Made by a program: the position numbers and the translations under genes | Part shown: positions 8,095 to 17,916 of the stretch, one piece after another | How positions within the stretch are numbered: position 1 is the first letter of the stretch | How the letters are laid out: each line of letters opens with the position of its first letter | The notes under the pieces: generated by a model | Seen by the model: only the letters and a program-made list of their open reading frames with translations | Told to the model about the DNA's origin: nothing | The model's database searches: none | Assembly (NCBI GenBank): GCA_007130145.1 | Contig: SLSY01000163.1 | Coordinates: forward strand, 1-33,176 | Direction: 5' to 3' | DNA length: 33,176 nt | Source: Bacillota bacterium | GTDB taxonomy: Bacteria > Bacillota > Sulfobacillia > UBA8153

Positions 8095-8708
8095 ACATAG
8101 ACCCCATGAATTATCGGGAAGTCCCTCTCGTCATTGAGCAAACCAATCGTGGTGAAAGAGCATATGACATTTACTCACGATTGTTGAAGGAGAGAATCGT
8201 CTTCATTGGTTCGGATATTAACGATTTCGTGGCCAATGTGGTCGTAGCTCAGCTCCTGTTCTTGCAGGCGGAAGATCCCGAGAAGGATATATCGATTTAC
8301 ATCAATTCCCGCGGGGGAGAGATTACGGCCGGGCTGGCCATCTATGACACGATGCAGCACGTGAAGCCCGCCATATCGACCATGTGCGTGGGGCTTGCGG
8401 CCAGCATGGCTGCAGTACTCCTGGCGGGCGGGGAGAAGGGTAAGCGCTTTATGCTACCCAATGCCAAGGCCATGATTCACCAGCCCTGGGGTGGTGTGCA
8501 GGGTCAGGCAACGGACATCCAGATACATGCCAAGGAGATTCTACGAACGCGAAAGGTCTTGAATGAGATCCTTGCCCAACATACAGGACAATCTTATGAT
8601 GTGGTCGAGCGTGATACCGAGCGGGATTTCTATATGTCCGCTGAAGAGGCCAAGAACTATGGATTGGTTGACAAGATTCTTGCCACGGGTCCTGCAGCTA
8701 GCAAGTAA
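8091..8708 (+). CDS. clpP: ATP-dependent Clp protease proteolytic subunit
   Basis: Forms the tetradecameric serine protease barrel that degrades proteins fed by ClpX. The 205-residue length is typical. The catalytic triad is Ser105, His130 and Asp179, with the spacing of the family, and MIHQPWGG and the [14 protein letters not shown] opening are conserved. GTG at 8091 is preferred because AGGAGG lies seven bases upstream; it overlaps the tig stop (GTGA). Two departures from the usual motifs are visible. The active-site serine sits in ASMAAV where most ClpP have ASMGAF or similar, and the substrate strand reads NSRGG where NSPGG is usual. The triad is intact, so it should be active. clpX follows 56 bases later. 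Confidence 0.97.
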   Translation: MNIDPMNYREVPLVIEQTNRGERAYDIYSRLLKERIVFIGSDINDFVANVVVAQLLFLQAEDPEKDISIYINSRGGEITAGLAIYDTMQHVKPAISTMCVGLAASMAAVLLAGGEKGKRFMLPNAKAMIHQPWGGVQGQATDIQIHAKEILRTRKVLNEILAQHTGQSYDVVERDTERDFYMSAEEAKNYGLVDKILATGPAASK

Positions 8709-8764
8709 TCCGGGTGCGGGCATAAGTTGGTAAGAGAAATCCCGCCTCAGGAAGAGGTGACAGG

Positions 8765-10021
8765 ATGTTCAAATTTACTGATGAAAAAGGGCAGCTGAAG
8801 TGTTCGTTTTGTGGAAAGTTCCAGGACCAAGTCAGGCGCTTGGTAGCAGGTCCGGGAGTCTACATTTGTGATGAATGCATTGAGCTGTGTAATGAGATCA
8901 TCGAAGAAGAGATGGCAACCGACGACATGGAGCTGGAGGAGATACCCAAGCCCAGAGATATTAAGTCCTTCCTGGACCAGTACGTAATCGGGCAGGAAAG
9001 GGCCAAGAAGATCCTCTCGGTGGCCGTGTATAATCACTACAAGCGCGTGAAGCTGGGCGGCCAGATCGAGGATGTTGAACTGCAAAAGTCCAACATCGTG
9101 CTTTTGGGACCAACGGGTTGCGGCAAGACGTTGCTGGCTGAAGCACTGGCCAGGGTGCTCAACGTGCCTTTCGCCATTGCTGATGCTACCTCGTTGACCG
9201 AAGCGGGTTATGTCGGTGAGGATGTGGAAAATATTCTTCTTAAGCTGGTGCAGGCCGCCGATTACGATGTGGCCAAGGCCGAGAAGGGTATCATCTACAT
9301 TGATGAAATCGACAAGATCGCTCGCAAATCCGACAATCCGTCCATCACACGGGATGTATCTGGTGAGGGTGTGCAGCAGGCTCTTTTGAAGATACTGGAA
9401 GGTACGGTGGCCAATGTACCTCCTCAGGGTGGGCGCAAGCATCCCCATCAGGAGTTCATCCAGGTGGATACCACCAACATCTTGTTCATCGTCGGTGGAG
9501 CGTTTGAAGGAATCGATAAGATCATTCAAAACCGAGTGGGTCAGAAGGTGATTGGTTTTGGCACCACCAGCAGCAAGGCGCGTGAGCAGGAGATCGGGGA
9601 GATATTGGCGCAGATTTACCCGCAGGATCTTCTCAAGTATGGCTTGATACCTGAACTGGTGGGGCGCCTCCCGGTCATCGCAACGTTGACTGCGCTCGAT
9701 CGCGAGACATTGATACGGATCTTGCTCGAACCAAAGAATGCGCTGGTGAAACAATACCAGAAGTTCTTTGAACTCGATGATATCACGTTGGAGTTCACAT
9801 CCGAAGCATTGACTGCTATCGCTGAAGAGGCTGCCAAGCGCAAGACGGGCGCACGGGGGCTCAGAGCCATCATTGAGGATATCATGCTGGACGTCATGTA
9901 TGATATGCCCTCCCGTGATGATGTGGGCCAATGCGTGGTAACTCCCGAGGTTGTCTTGAAAAAGGAGACGCCTATCCTGATCACTGAGAGCAAGAGCCGT
10001 AAGCCCAAAGAAACCGCCTAA
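8765..10021 (+). CDS. clpX: ClpX, ATP-dependent unfoldase of the ClpXP protease
   Basis: An AAA+ hexamer that recognises, unfolds and translocates substrates into ClpP. The N-terminal zinc domain uses Cys13, Cys16, Cys35 and Cys38. Walker A is GPTGCGKT (115-122; the fifth residue is Cys where Ser is common). The pore loop GYVGED, Walker [21 protein letters not shown], the IGFG loop that docks on ClpP, and the sensor-2 GARGLR motif are all present. The 418-residue length is normal. The ATG has a GAAGAGG about eight bases upstream. Third gene of the tig-clpP-clpX operon, which ends at a strong terminator just downstream, so lonB is transcribed separately or by read-through. Confidence 0.98.
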   Translation: MFKFTDEKGQLKCSFCGKFQDQVRRLVAGPGVYICDECIELCNEIIEEEMATDDMELEEIPKPRDIKSFLDQYVIGQERAKKILSVAVYNHYKRVKLGGQIEDVELQKSNIVLLGPTGCGKTLLAEALARVLNVPFAIADATSLTEAGYVGEDVENILLKLVQAADYDVAKAEKGIIYIDEIDKIARKSDNPSITRDVSGEGVQQALLKILEGTVANVPPQGGRKHPHQEFIQVDTTNILFIVGGAFEGIDKIIQNRVGQKVIGFGTTSSKAREQEIGEILAQIYPQDLLKYGLIPELVGRLPVIATLTALDRETLIRILLEPKNALVKQYQKFFELDDITLEFTSEALTAIAEEAAKRKTGARGLRAIIEDIMLDVMYDMPSRDDVGQCVVTPEVVLKKETPILITESKSRKPKETA

Positions 10022-10040
10022 GTAAGAGCGGCGACAGGAG

Positions 10041-10067
10041 AAACGGGCCCTTAGGGGCCCGTTTTTT
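10041..10067 (+). terminator. Rho-independent terminator after clpX
   Basis: ACGGGCCC (10043-10050) and GGGCCCGT (10055-10062) form a perfect 8-bp GC-rich stem with a TTAG loop and a six-T tail. Confidence 0.95.
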
Positions 10068-10125
10068 GGGTCGTCTCACTGATAAATGGCCCCTTCCAGT
10101 GGGATAATAGATTCACTAGACTCTC

Positions 10126-10132
10126 AGGGAGG
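10126..10132 (+). promoter_or_regulatory. Ribosome binding site that sets the lonB start
   Basis: AGGGAGG lies seven bases before the GTG at 10140. The in-frame ATG at 10086 has no such site and sits only 18 bases past the clpX terminator T-run. Confidence 0.7.
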
Positions 10133-10139
10133 CGCCAAC

Positions 10140-11768
10140 GTGCCCTTTTTTGCCGCGAATGTGCTAACCTATGTCCAATTTGCCTTTGCTATCATCATCG
10201 GTCTTTACTTTTGGAATTTGCTGCGCTCACAACAGACGAGCAAAGTAGCGGTAGAGAGGGAGTCGGTTAAAGAAACGGAGAAACTGAAAAGACTCAGGGA
10301 TGTTTCCTTGACCCAGCCCCTAGCGGAGGTAACCCGTCCCCGGGGCTTTGGCGAGATTGTGGGTCAGTCGCAAGCATTGATAGCACTCCGCGCTGCCCTC
10401 TGCGGCCGTAATCCTCAGCATGTTCTGGTATATGGCCCTCCAGGTGTGGGTAAGACAGCAGCGGCCCGGCTCATTCTGGAAGAAGCCAAGCGCAATGAGG
10501 AGTCCCCTTTTGGTACTGATGCTAAGTTCGTGGAACTTGACGCCAACACGGCCCGTTTTGATGAACGGGGCATTGCCGATCCACTCATTGGTTCGGTTCA
10601 TGATCCCATATATCAGGGGGCAGGTCCTCTGGGCGTCGCCGGCGTGCCCCAACCCAAACCGGGAGCTGTTACCAAAGCCCATGGGGGCATTCTCTTCATT
10701 GACGAGATTGGAGAACTGCACTCCATGCAGATCAATAAGCTCCTGAAAGTGCTCGAGGACCGCAAGGTCTTCTTGGAAAGTGCTTACTATTCACCGGAGG
10801 ATGTGAATGTGCCGCGTCATATACATGACATATTTCAAAATGGACTCCCCGCGGATTTCAGAATGGTTGGTGCCACCACGCGCATGCCCGAAGATATCCC
10901 TCCTGCCATCCGTTCGCGCTGCTTGGAGATCTTCTTTAGCCGACTCACGCCGGACGAGATCACTGTCATAGCCGTGAACGCTGCCGAAAAATTGGGCTTC
11001 AAACTGGACGAAGATGCCGCTTGTGTACTCAAGAAATACGCTACCAGTGGTAGAGAGGCCGTTAACATCATTCAGTTGGCGGGAGGAATGATCGCCAACA
11101 GTCGTTCTGAACGCGTCATCACCGCTCCGGAAATCGAATGGGTGGTGGCAAGCGGGCAGCACAGCCCTCGGCCCGAGAAGACGATCACCGCTGAGCCACA
11201 GGTCGGCGTGGTGAATGGGCTGGCGGTCTTGGGTCCCAATTACGCCACTCTACTGGAGATTGAGGTGGCTACCTTGCCGGCAGAACCCGGTCGAGGCCGC
11301 ATCACTGTCACCGGTATCATAGAAGAGGAAGAGATGGGGATGCGGGGCCGCACGCTCCGGCGCAAGAGCATGGCCATTGGTTCGGTGGAGAACGTACTCA
11401 CGGTCTTGCGCAGCGTTACCTCGACCAACCCGCGGGATTACGATATTCATGTCAATTTCTCCGGGGGCTTGCCGGTGGATGGCCCTTCCGCCGGTCTGGC
11501 CATGGCCCTTGCCATCTATTCTTCCCTGACCAACCAGCACATCGATAACTGTGCTGCTGTGACAGGAGAACTGTCCCTTCGCGGAACCGTGAAGGCAGTG
11601 GGCGGCATTGTCGCCAAGATCAATGCAGCACGTGAGGCTGGCGCCCGCCGGGTGCTCGTCCCCAAGGATAACTGGCAGACCATGTTCTCTCATGAAATGG
11701 GCATTGAAGTATGTCCTGTCGCTCACATAGAGGAAGCAACAGAGATAATGCTTCTTGTGCAAAAGTAG
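10140..11768 (+). CDS. lonB: LonB, membrane-anchored ATP-dependent Lon-type protease
   Basis: Resembles the LonB of endospore formers, which in Bacillus subtilis acts in the forespore. Starting at GTG 10140 the protein has 542 residues, close to the Bacillus protein (552 from memory). It has one N-terminal membrane segment (about 7-26), Walker A GPPGVGKT (99-106), Walker B ILFIDEIGE, and a C-terminal Lon protease domain. The Ser450/Lys493 dyad is in GPSAG and AKINAAREAG. It lacks the large N-domain of LonA. An ATG at 10086 would add 18 residues but has no ribosome binding site. It lies between clpX and lon, the same order as in Bacillus. Whether it has a sporulation promoter could not be decided from the leader. 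Confidence 0.94.
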   Translation: MPFFAANVLTYVQFAFAIIIGLYFWNLLRSQQTSKVAVERESVKETEKLKRLRDVSLTQPLAEVTRPRGFGEIVGQSQALIALRAALCGRNPQHVLVYGPPGVGKTAAARLILEEAKRNEESPFGTDAKFVELDANTARFDERGIADPLIGSVHDPIYQGAGPLGVAGVPQPKPGAVTKAHGGILFIDEIGELHSMQINKLLKVLEDRKVFLESAYYSPEDVNVPRHIHDIFQNGLPADFRMVGATTRMPEDIPPAIRSRCLEIFFSRLTPDEITVIAVNAAEKLGFKLDEDAACVLKKYATSGREAVNIIQLAGGMIANSRSERVITAPEIEWVVASGQHSPRPEKTITAEPQVGVVNGLAVLGPNYATLLEIEVATLPAEPGRGRITVTGIIEEEEMGMRGRTLRRKSMAIGSVENVLTVLRSVTSTNPRDYDIHVNFSGGLPVDGPSAGLAMALAIYSSLTNQHIDNCAAVTGELSLRGTVKAVGGIVAKINAAREAGARRVLVPKDNWQTMFSHEMGIEVCPVAHIEEATEIMLLVQK

Positions 11769-11923
11769 CGTTTCATTCCTTTCTTGTCCGCGTCCATGAT
11801 TGCCCTTCCCACCCCGTATTTCCCTGCAGGAATCATTGCTTACAAGGCGAAGTACAGCCACCGTTAGTCTCTGGAAGCAATAGTCTATAAGAAAAGACGT
11901 AATTCTGTGGGGGAGGTATGGTC

Positions 11924-14245
11924 ATGATAGCCCGCAAGGTCAAAGCGGAGTATCCTTTATTGCCCCTGCGTGGTGTCTTTGTCTTTCCAACCACCAGTGT
12001 ACCGCTGGAAGTAGGCAGAGACAGTTCGATACATGCCGTTGATGAAGCGATGAAGAGAGGTCGCTTGTTGATGCTGGCCACGCAACGGGATATAGATCAA
12101 GATAATCCGGGACCAGAGGACATATACCAGTTCGGCACGCTCGTTGAGATCAAACAGCACACCAAGAACTCTGCTGGCAACATCCGCATTGTGGTTGAGG
12201 GTATGAGCCGTGCTCGCATTCTGAGATATAGCAAGACCGAACCCAGCTATGTAGTGATGGTAGAAGAACAACCAGAACAAGCGGATGATAGCGACGAAAC
12301 AGAGGCTTTGCTTCGAGCGCTGGTTCAGCAATACGAACAGTACATTCGGGTGTCCAAGAAGGTCCCCCCCGAGACGCTGGTGAGCATCGCTACCACCGAT
12401 GATCCGGGACGCCTGGCCGATGCCATTGCACTGCATGTAGTGGCTCGCACTGAGGACAAGCAAAGAGTGCTCGAAGCCGTACCCGTCAGAGATAGGCTCG
12501 AACGGGTGCTGGACATTTTGAGTCGGGAGATCGAACTGGTTGAATTGGAGAAGCGCATCAATGTACGGGTGCGCAAGCAGATAGAGAAGACCCAGAAGGA
12601 GTACTACCTTCGTGAACAGATGAAGGCAATTCAAAAAGAACTGGGTGAAAGGGAAGATAAGACAGCGGAGAATGAGGAATTTCGGGCTAAGATAGCCGAG
12701 ATGACCCTGCCCCAAGAGGTGGAAGACAAGGCGCTCAAGGAAGTGGAGCGTCTTGAGAAGATGCCTCCCATGGCGGCCGAAGCGGTGGTAGTGAGAAACT
12801 ACATCGAATGGATTCTTTCATTGCCTTGGGGCAAACACACCACCGACAATCTTGACCTGAACCGCGCCGAAGTGATTCTCGACGAGGATCATTACGGCCT
12901 GGAGAAAGTGAAGGAGCGCATCATAGAATATCTTGCCATCCGCCAGTTGGTGGAGAAGATCCGGGGCCCCATTCTCTGCCTGGTGGGTCCGCCAGGGGTA
13001 GGAAAGACGTCTCTGGCCCAGTCGGTGGCACGTGCGTTGGATCGTAAGTTCGTGCGTATATCTTTGGGCGGGGTGCGTGATGAAGCCGAAATCCGGGGCC
13101 ATCGCCGCACGTATGTTGGCGCCCTGCCTGGTCGCATCATTCAGGGCATGCGCAACGCAGGTTCGCAAAACCCGGTGTTCTTGATGGATGAGATTGATAA
13201 GCTGAGCTCAGATTTTCGCGGGGATCCGGCATCCGCTTTGCTCGAGGTGCTTGATCCGGAACAGAACTCAACGTTTAGCGACCATTACTTGGAGTTGCCC
13301 TTTGATCTTTCACAGGTCCTGTTCATTACCACTGCCAACACGGTGCACAGCATTCCCCGACCGCTGCTGGACCGCATGGAAGTGATCAACCTGCCCGGAT
13401 ATACCGAGGAAGAGAAACTGGAAATCGCTCGCCAATTCCTGGTATCGAAGCAATTGAAGGAGCATGGTTTGAGACCGTCTCAGTTGCGTTTTGATAAGCA
13501 GGCGTTGCGCCATATCATCCGCTATTACACACGGGAAGCGGGGGTACGCAATCTGGAGCGGGAGATCGCCAGCGTGGCCCGGAAGACGGTGCGCGACATT
13601 GTCAAGGGCAAACGCAAGCGAGCCCGTATAACAGAGAAGAGTCTGACGAAGCATTTGGGAATTCCTCGTTACCGGCATGGACAGGCCGAGCGCACTGCCA
13701 GTGTGGGTATAGCCATGGGCATCGCTGTTACCGAAACGGGTGGCGATGTCATGGCAGTGGAGGTGGCAGTGACCAAGGGCAAGGGCACTTTGATGCTCAC
13801 CGGCAAACTGGGCGAGGTAATGCGCGAGTCAGCCCAGGCGGGTCTCAGCTACATTCGCTCCCGGGCGACGCTTCTCGATCTCAAAGAAGACTTCTATGAG
13901 CATTTGGATATTCACATTCATGTTCCTGAGGGGGCCATACCCAAGGACGGTCCCTCCGCCGGCATTACCATGGCAACGGCCGTGGTATCGGCACTGACCG
14001 GTACCAAGGTGCGTGGCGACGTAGCGATGACCGGAGAGATTACGTTACGGGGCCGGGTGTTACCGGTAGGTGGAATCAAAGAGAAGGTGCTGGCCGCACA
14101 CCGGGCCGGGATCACCCAGGTTCTGATTCCAGTTGAGAATCGTCGCGAACTGGAGGATGTTCCCCCCGAAGTGAAAGAGGATCTGGAATTTCATTTGGTA
14201 GAACACATGGATGAAGTGCTCAAACTTGCATTACAAAAGGCGTAA
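11924..14245 (+). CDS. lon: Lon (LonA), ATP-dependent serine protease
   Basis: A soluble hexameric AAA+ protease for damaged and regulatory proteins. Domains in order: the Lon N-domain (about 10-200, with PLLPLRG), a coiled-coil linker, the AAA+ module with GPPGVGKT and VFLMDEIDK, and the Ser/Lys protease domain. The dyad is Ser678 and Lys721, almost the numbering of the Escherichia coli enzyme (679 and 722). ATG at 11924 is chosen because GGAGG at 11912-11916 is seven bases upstream; ATG at 11918 is only one base away. The 149-base gap from lonB shows no strong terminator, so partial co-transcription is possible, and no CIRCE or CtsR operator was seen there. Confidence 0.97.
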   Translation: MIARKVKAEYPLLPLRGVFVFPTTSVPLEVGRDSSIHAVDEAMKRGRLLMLATQRDIDQDNPGPEDIYQFGTLVEIKQHTKNSAGNIRIVVEGMSRARILRYSKTEPSYVVMVEEQPEQADDSDETEALLRALVQQYEQYIRVSKKVPPETLVSIATTDDPGRLADAIALHVVARTEDKQRVLEAVPVRDRLERVLDILSREIELVELEKRINVRVRKQIEKTQKEYYLREQMKAIQKELGEREDKTAENEEFRAKIAEMTLPQEVEDKALKEVERLEKMPPMAAEAVVVRNYIEWILSLPWGKHTTDNLDLNRAEVILDEDHYGLEKVKERIIEYLAIRQLVEKIRGPILCLVGPPGVGKTSLAQSVARALDRKFVRISLGGVRDEAEIRGHRRTYVGALPGRIIQGMRNAGSQNPVFLMDEIDKLSSDFRGDPASALLEVLDPEQNSTFSDHYLELPFDLSQVLFITTANTVHSIPRPLLDRMEVINLPGYTEEEKLEIARQFLVSKQLKEHGLRPSQLRFDKQALRHIIRYYTREAGVRNLEREIASVARKTVRDIVKGKRKRARITEKSLTKHLGIPRYRHGQAERTASVGIAMGIAVTETGGDVMAVEVAVTKGKGTLMLTGKLGEVMRESAQAGLSYIRSRATLLDLKEDFYEHLDIHIHVPEGAIPKDGPSAGITMATAVVSALTGTKVRGDVAMTGEITLRGRVLPVGGIKEKVLAAHRAGITQVLIPVENRRELEDVPPEVKEDLEFHLVEHMDEVLKLALQKA

Positions 14246-14269
14246 CTGGTGGGCTGTGCGTTTCCCCTT

Positions 14270-14294
14270 TGTGGGGCAGCGAAGCTGCCCCACA
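14270..14294 (+). terminator. Hairpin after lon, possible terminator without a T-run
   Basis: A perfect 11-bp inverted repeat, TGTGGGGCAGC with GCTGCCCCACA, and a 3-base loop lie 25 bases after the lon stop. No T-run follows on either strand, so it may stabilise the mRNA 3' end or act as an atypical terminator. Confidence 0.5.
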
Positions 14295-14413
14295 GCTCAT
14301 CGGTCGCTTCCCTCTATCGTTGACTTACCCTAGGGTAGAAATTTCCTGAAGGGTTACGTCGCCTTCCCGTCGAACTTCGAGGCGTGATTTTCTTCTAGCA
14401 TGCGGAGGTACTC

Positions 14414-14944
14414 ATGACCAGCTCTTATCAGCAATTTTTGGATGCCCAAGACCCTAGGCACAAGACCCTTCTCAGACCGCTGTGTGAAGACGATTTAGAG
14501 CAGGTGAAACAATGGGACGAAGATCAGGAGATCACCGAATGGACGGGAAAGAAATTCCACTCTTGCGAAGATCTGCATAACTGGTTGAAGGAGAGTTCCT
14601 TGCGTCGCTCGCGTTGGGCCCTTGGCGTCATGACGGTGAACGGCAGGCTCATTGGTCAGGTGGAGCTGGATGATATTTCATGGCAGCGCTCTAGCGCCCA
14701 GTTGAAACTATGTATTGGTGACAAAGATTACTGGGATCAAGGATACGGCAGTGATGCACTACGTGCGTTCTTACAGCACGTTCTCTACGCCACCAGCCTC
14801 AATTACATATATCTGCGGGTGCAGGCGGACAATCACCGGGCTATACGCTGTTACGAGAGGTGTGGCTTCATCAAAGAGGGAATCCTTACGGCCGGTCGCC
14901 GCAACCGACGCTTGGTGCTCATGGGTTACCATAGGGACCTGTAA
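14414..14944 (+). CDS. GNAT family N-acetyltransferase
   Basis: The 176-residue protein fits the GNAT superfamily of the RimJ/RimL or aminoglycoside 6'-acetyltransferase type. Seen are the N-terminal LLRPLCEDDLEQVKQW segment, a GRLIGQVELDDI strand, the acetyl-CoA loop region DYWDQGYGSDALRAFLQH (around residues 106-122), and the closing NHRAIRCYERCGFIKEG helix-turn, where Asn and Tyr are the usual CoA-contacting residues. The substrate is unknown. GGAGG lies eight bases before the ATG. It is a single gene between the lon hairpin and the valS T-box promoter. In Bacillus a GTPase gene (engB/ysxC) sits after lon, so this gene occupies an unusual position. Confidence 0.88.
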   Translation: MTSSYQQFLDAQDPRHKTLLRPLCEDDLEQVKQWDEDQEITEWTGKKFHSCEDLHNWLKESSLRRSRWALGVMTVNGRLIGQVELDDISWQRSSAQLKLCIGDKDYWDQGYGSDALRAFLQHVLYATSLNYIYLRVQADNHRAIRCYERCGFIKEGILTAGRRNRRLVLMGYHRDL

Positions 14945-14989
14945 GACGTTTGGTCTTTTCCTCTTGTTCACAAAGTGGCGGAACATTGC

Positions 14990-15017
14990 TTGACACTGAT
15001 AGGCTCCTGGGTATAAT
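14990..15017 (+). promoter_or_regulatory. Promoter of the valS T-box leader
   Basis: A perfect TTGACA (14990-14995) and a perfect TATAAT (15012-15017) with a 16-base spacer: the strongest vegetative promoter in the window. Confidence 0.9.
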
Positions 15018-15023
15018 CTATAG

Positions 15024-15246
15024 CAAAGGCGAAGAAGGGGAGGAGTAGCAGGAGCATCATCTCCAGAGAGGAGAATCCCCGGCTGAAAGGTTCTCCGCTG
15101 CATGTCCTGTGAAGGTCGCCCTGGAGTTGTCTGGCTGAAATAGGAGTAGGCTGGAACGGTTGTACCGTTATCGCACTTGAGCCCTGGGAGCCAGGGGAAC
15201 TAAGGTGGTACCGCGGAGTGGCCTCCGTCCTTAGACGGGGGTTTTT
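15024..15246 (+). promoter_or_regulatory. T-box riboswitch (valine-specific) controlling valS
   Basis: Senses uncharged tRNA-Val and allows transcription of valS when valine charging is low. Stem I closes with GGCGA/TCGCC. The specifier loop has the typical 5' AGTA (15044-15047) and 3' GAAG followed by GTC (15115-15117), a valine codon. Stem III is CCCTGG/CCAGGG (15182-15196). The T-box consensus AAGGTGGTACCGCG lies at 15202-15215, where it would pair with the tRNA acceptor end in the antiterminator. The competing terminator is CCTCCGTC/GACGGGGG (15222-15241) with a five-T run ending at 15246. Confidence 0.95.
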
Positions 15247-15270
15247 CTATTCTCTGGAGGTGTAGTCATC

Positions 15271-17916
15271 ATGAGTAAGAAGGTAAGCCTCTCTAAGGCC
15301 TACGATCCTCAACAGGTGGAAGACAAATGGTATGCCTACTGGACGGCGAAGGATCTCTTCCGGGCCCGGGTGGATGAAGAGAAAGAGCCGTTTACCATCG
15401 TCATTCCCCCGCCGAATGTAACGGGTTCACTGCACATTGGACATGCTTTGAACAACACGCTACAGGATATCATCATCAGGAGAAAGCGCATGCAGGGCTA
15501 TATGGCTCTTTGGCTGCCCGGTACAGACCATGCGAGCATTGCCACCCACGTCAAGGTGGAGCAGGAACTGGCTGAGGAGGGCCTTGACCGCCATGACTTA
15601 GGACGAGAAGCCTTCCTGGAACGGGCCTGGACTTGGAAGGAGAAATACGGTGCGACCATCACTTCGCAACTGAAGCGATTGGGAGCATCGTGTGACTGGT
15701 CGCGGGAACGCTTTACCATGGATGATGTTTGCTCTCGTGCCGTTATCGAGTCATTTATACGCCTCTATGACCGGGGCTTGATTTACCGGGGCGATCGCAT
15801 CACCAACTGGTGCCCCACCTGTCAGACGGTGATCTCTGATTTGGAGGTGGAGCATGAACCGACGTCGGGAAAACTGTATTACGTGCGCTATTTCACCGCC
15901 GGAGGCGACCAGCACATTTCCGTGGCGACGACCCGGCCAGAAACGATTTTGGGAGATACTGCCATTGCCGTGCACCCCGATGATGAGCGCTACCAACATC
16001 TCATTGACAAAGAGGTGCTTGTGCCCGTACTGGGTCGCAGCATTCCGGTGGTGGCTGATGAGTACGTGGATCGTGAGTTCGGCACCGGGGCGGTCAAAGT
16101 GACTCCGGCCCACGACCCCAATGACTTTGATATTGGGGCCAGACACCAGCTTCGGTCGGTGGTCGTGATCGGGCCGGATGGACGCATGACGGAGGAAGCC
16201 GGTCCCTTTGCCGGTCTCGATCGCTACGAGTGCCGTCGCCTGTTGATACAGCGTTTAGAAGAAGACAACCACCTGCTTCGCATCGAAGACCATGAGCATG
16301 CGGTCGGCCACTGTCATCGCTGCACAACCACGGTGGAGCCGCTTATCTCCAAGCAATGGTTCGTACGCATGGAGCCGTTGGCCCACCCGGCGATTGATGT
16401 GGTGAAAGAGAGTAAAGTCACATTCATACCTGCCCGTTTCTCCCGGGTGTATCTTAACTGGATGGAGAACATTCGCGACTGGTGCATTTCTCGCCAGCTG
16501 TGGTGGGGACACAGGATTCCCGCTTGGTACTGCCAGTCGTGTGATGAGATCGTGGTCAGTGCTACCCTGCCTGAGCAGGCCTGCTCTAAGTGTCAAGGCC
16601 AGAAATGGAGGCAGGATCCCGACGTGCTGGACACTTGGTTCAGCTCGGCTTTGTGGCCTTTTTCTACGCTAGGTTGGCCCGAAGAAACCAGCGATCTTGC
16701 CTACTTCTATCCCACACAAGTGTTGGTGACAGCTTACGATATCATCTTCTTTTGGGTGGCGCGGATGGTCTTCAGCGCCCTGGAATTTACCGATGAGGTT
16801 CCGTTTACTGAGGTATTCATCAATGGTCTGGTGCGTGATGCCCAAGGTAAGAAGATGTCGCGAACGGGCGGTACAGGCATTGATCCATTGGAGGCCATTG
16901 ACCAGTATGGGGCGGACACGCTGCGTTTTTCACTGATTGTTGCCAATGCACCCGGCAATGACCAGCGCTTCTATGGGGAGAAGTTTGAAGGGGCTCGCAA
17001 TTTCACCAATAAGATATGGAATGCGGCACGATTTGTCCTCATGAACCTCGGTGACTATCAACCGCCTGCTCAGCAGCCCAGCTTGTCCCTGGTGGACCGC
17101 TGGATTCTCGGCCGGCTGGACAGGACGGTGCGGTTGGCAAACACCCACATGGATCACTATGAGATAGGAGAAGCCGCGCAGCAACTCTACGATTTCATCT
17201 GGAGTGAGTTCTGTGACTGGTACCTTGAAATGGCCAAGATTAGTCTCAACGGCGATGATGAGACCAAAAAGGATGCCACCCGCTATACGCTGTGGCGCAC
17301 GTTGGAGACCATGCTGAGGCTATTGCACCCGGTGATGCCCTTTGTCACCGAGGAGATTTGGCAGAATCTTCCTCATGAAGGAGAGACCATTGTGCTCGCT
17401 CCTTATCCTGAACGGGTCGGTCCGTCATACGAACAGGAGCATCACCACATGGAGATGATAATGGAAGCAGTTCGTGCCATTCGTAATCTCAGGGCGGAGG
17501 TTCGCATTCCCCCCGGCGAGTGCGTGGATGTGTTGGTGCACCTGGATGACGAAAGCACACCCGTCTGGCAAGAGCTGGAGAGCGTCGTGCGGAACTTGGC
17601 CCAGACCCAAACCCCCCAATACGTGGAGGGTAAAGCTCCTCGGCAAGCAGCCACGGCAGTGGTCAGTGGAGCCACTATCTATTTGCCCTTAGCCGGCTTG
17701 CTGGATTTTGACGAAGAGATTGCCCGTATGGACAAGGATATAGAGACCTTACAAGGGGAACTTGAGCGCACGCAGAGCCGGCTTGGGAGCGAGCAATTTC
17801 GTTCCAAAGCCCCATCGGATGTAGTGGCCAAGGCCGAGGCCAAAGAGACGGAATTGCAAGCGAAACTAGAACGTTTGCATGAGTTGAAGGCTGTCTTCTG
17901 TGATGGTGACGTGTAA
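15271..17916 (+). CDS. valS: Valyl-tRNA synthetase
   Basis: Attaches valine to tRNA-Val; a class Ia synthetase of 881 residues, the normal length. The nucleotide-binding HIGH motif is at residues 55-58 in NVTGSLHIGHALN. The editing domain follows, with TTRPETILGDTAIAVHP and the DFDIG signature. The second catalytic motif reads KMSRT in GKKMSRTGGTGIDP near residue 528, where KMSKS is usual. Cys pairs (CPTC, CHRC, CQSC, CSKC) suggest zinc sites. The C-terminal 65 residues form the tRNA-binding coiled-coil arm. The start has GGAGG upstream, and expression is set by the T-box leader. Its 3' end overlaps the following methyltransferase gene. Confidence 0.98.
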   Translation: MSKKVSLSKAYDPQQVEDKWYAYWTAKDLFRARVDEEKEPFTIVIPPPNVTGSLHIGHALNNTLQDIIIRRKRMQGYMALWLPGTDHASIATHVKVEQELAEEGLDRHDLGREAFLERAWTWKEKYGATITSQLKRLGASCDWSRERFTMDDVCSRAVIESFIRLYDRGLIYRGDRITNWCPTCQTVISDLEVEHEPTSGKLYYVRYFTAGGDQHISVATTRPETILGDTAIAVHPDDERYQHLIDKEVLVPVLGRSIPVVADEYVDREFGTGAVKVTPAHDPNDFDIGARHQLRSVVVIGPDGRMTEEAGPFAGLDRYECRRLLIQRLEEDNHLLRIEDHEHAVGHCHRCTTTVEPLISKQWFVRMEPLAHPAIDVVKESKVTFIPARFSRVYLNWMENIRDWCISRQLWWGHRIPAWYCQSCDEIVVSATLPEQACSKCQGQKWRQDPDVLDTWFSSALWPFSTLGWPEETSDLAYFYPTQVLVTAYDIIFFWVARMVFSALEFTDEVPFTEVFINGLVRDAQGKKMSRTGGTGIDPLEAIDQYGADTLRFSLIVANAPGNDQRFYGEKFEGARNFTNKIWNAARFVLMNLGDYQPPAQQPSLSLVDRWILGRLDRTVRLANTHMDHYEIGEAAQQLYDFIWSEFCDWYLEMAKISLNGDDETKKDATRYTLWRTLETMLRLLHPVMPFVTEEIWQNLPHEGETIVLAPYPERVGPSYEQEHHHMEMIMEAVRAIRNLRAEVRIPPGECVDVLVHLDDESTPVWQELESVVRNLAQTQTPQYVEGKAPRQAATAVVSGATIYLPLAGLLDFDEEIARMDKDIETLQGELERTQSRLGSEQFRSKAPSDVVAKAEAKETELQAKLERLHELKAVFCDGDV

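Noticed and set aside
8747-9931. A 394-codon open frame antisense to clpX
   Set aside because: It lies fully inside clpX, has no family features or ribosome site, and arises from the codon bias of the real gene.
10080-10115. A possible forespore (sigma-F/G) promoter before lonB
   Set aside because: A GGGATAATA-like -10 is present near 10101, but it does not fit the consensus well and no matching -35 is found, so it is not called.
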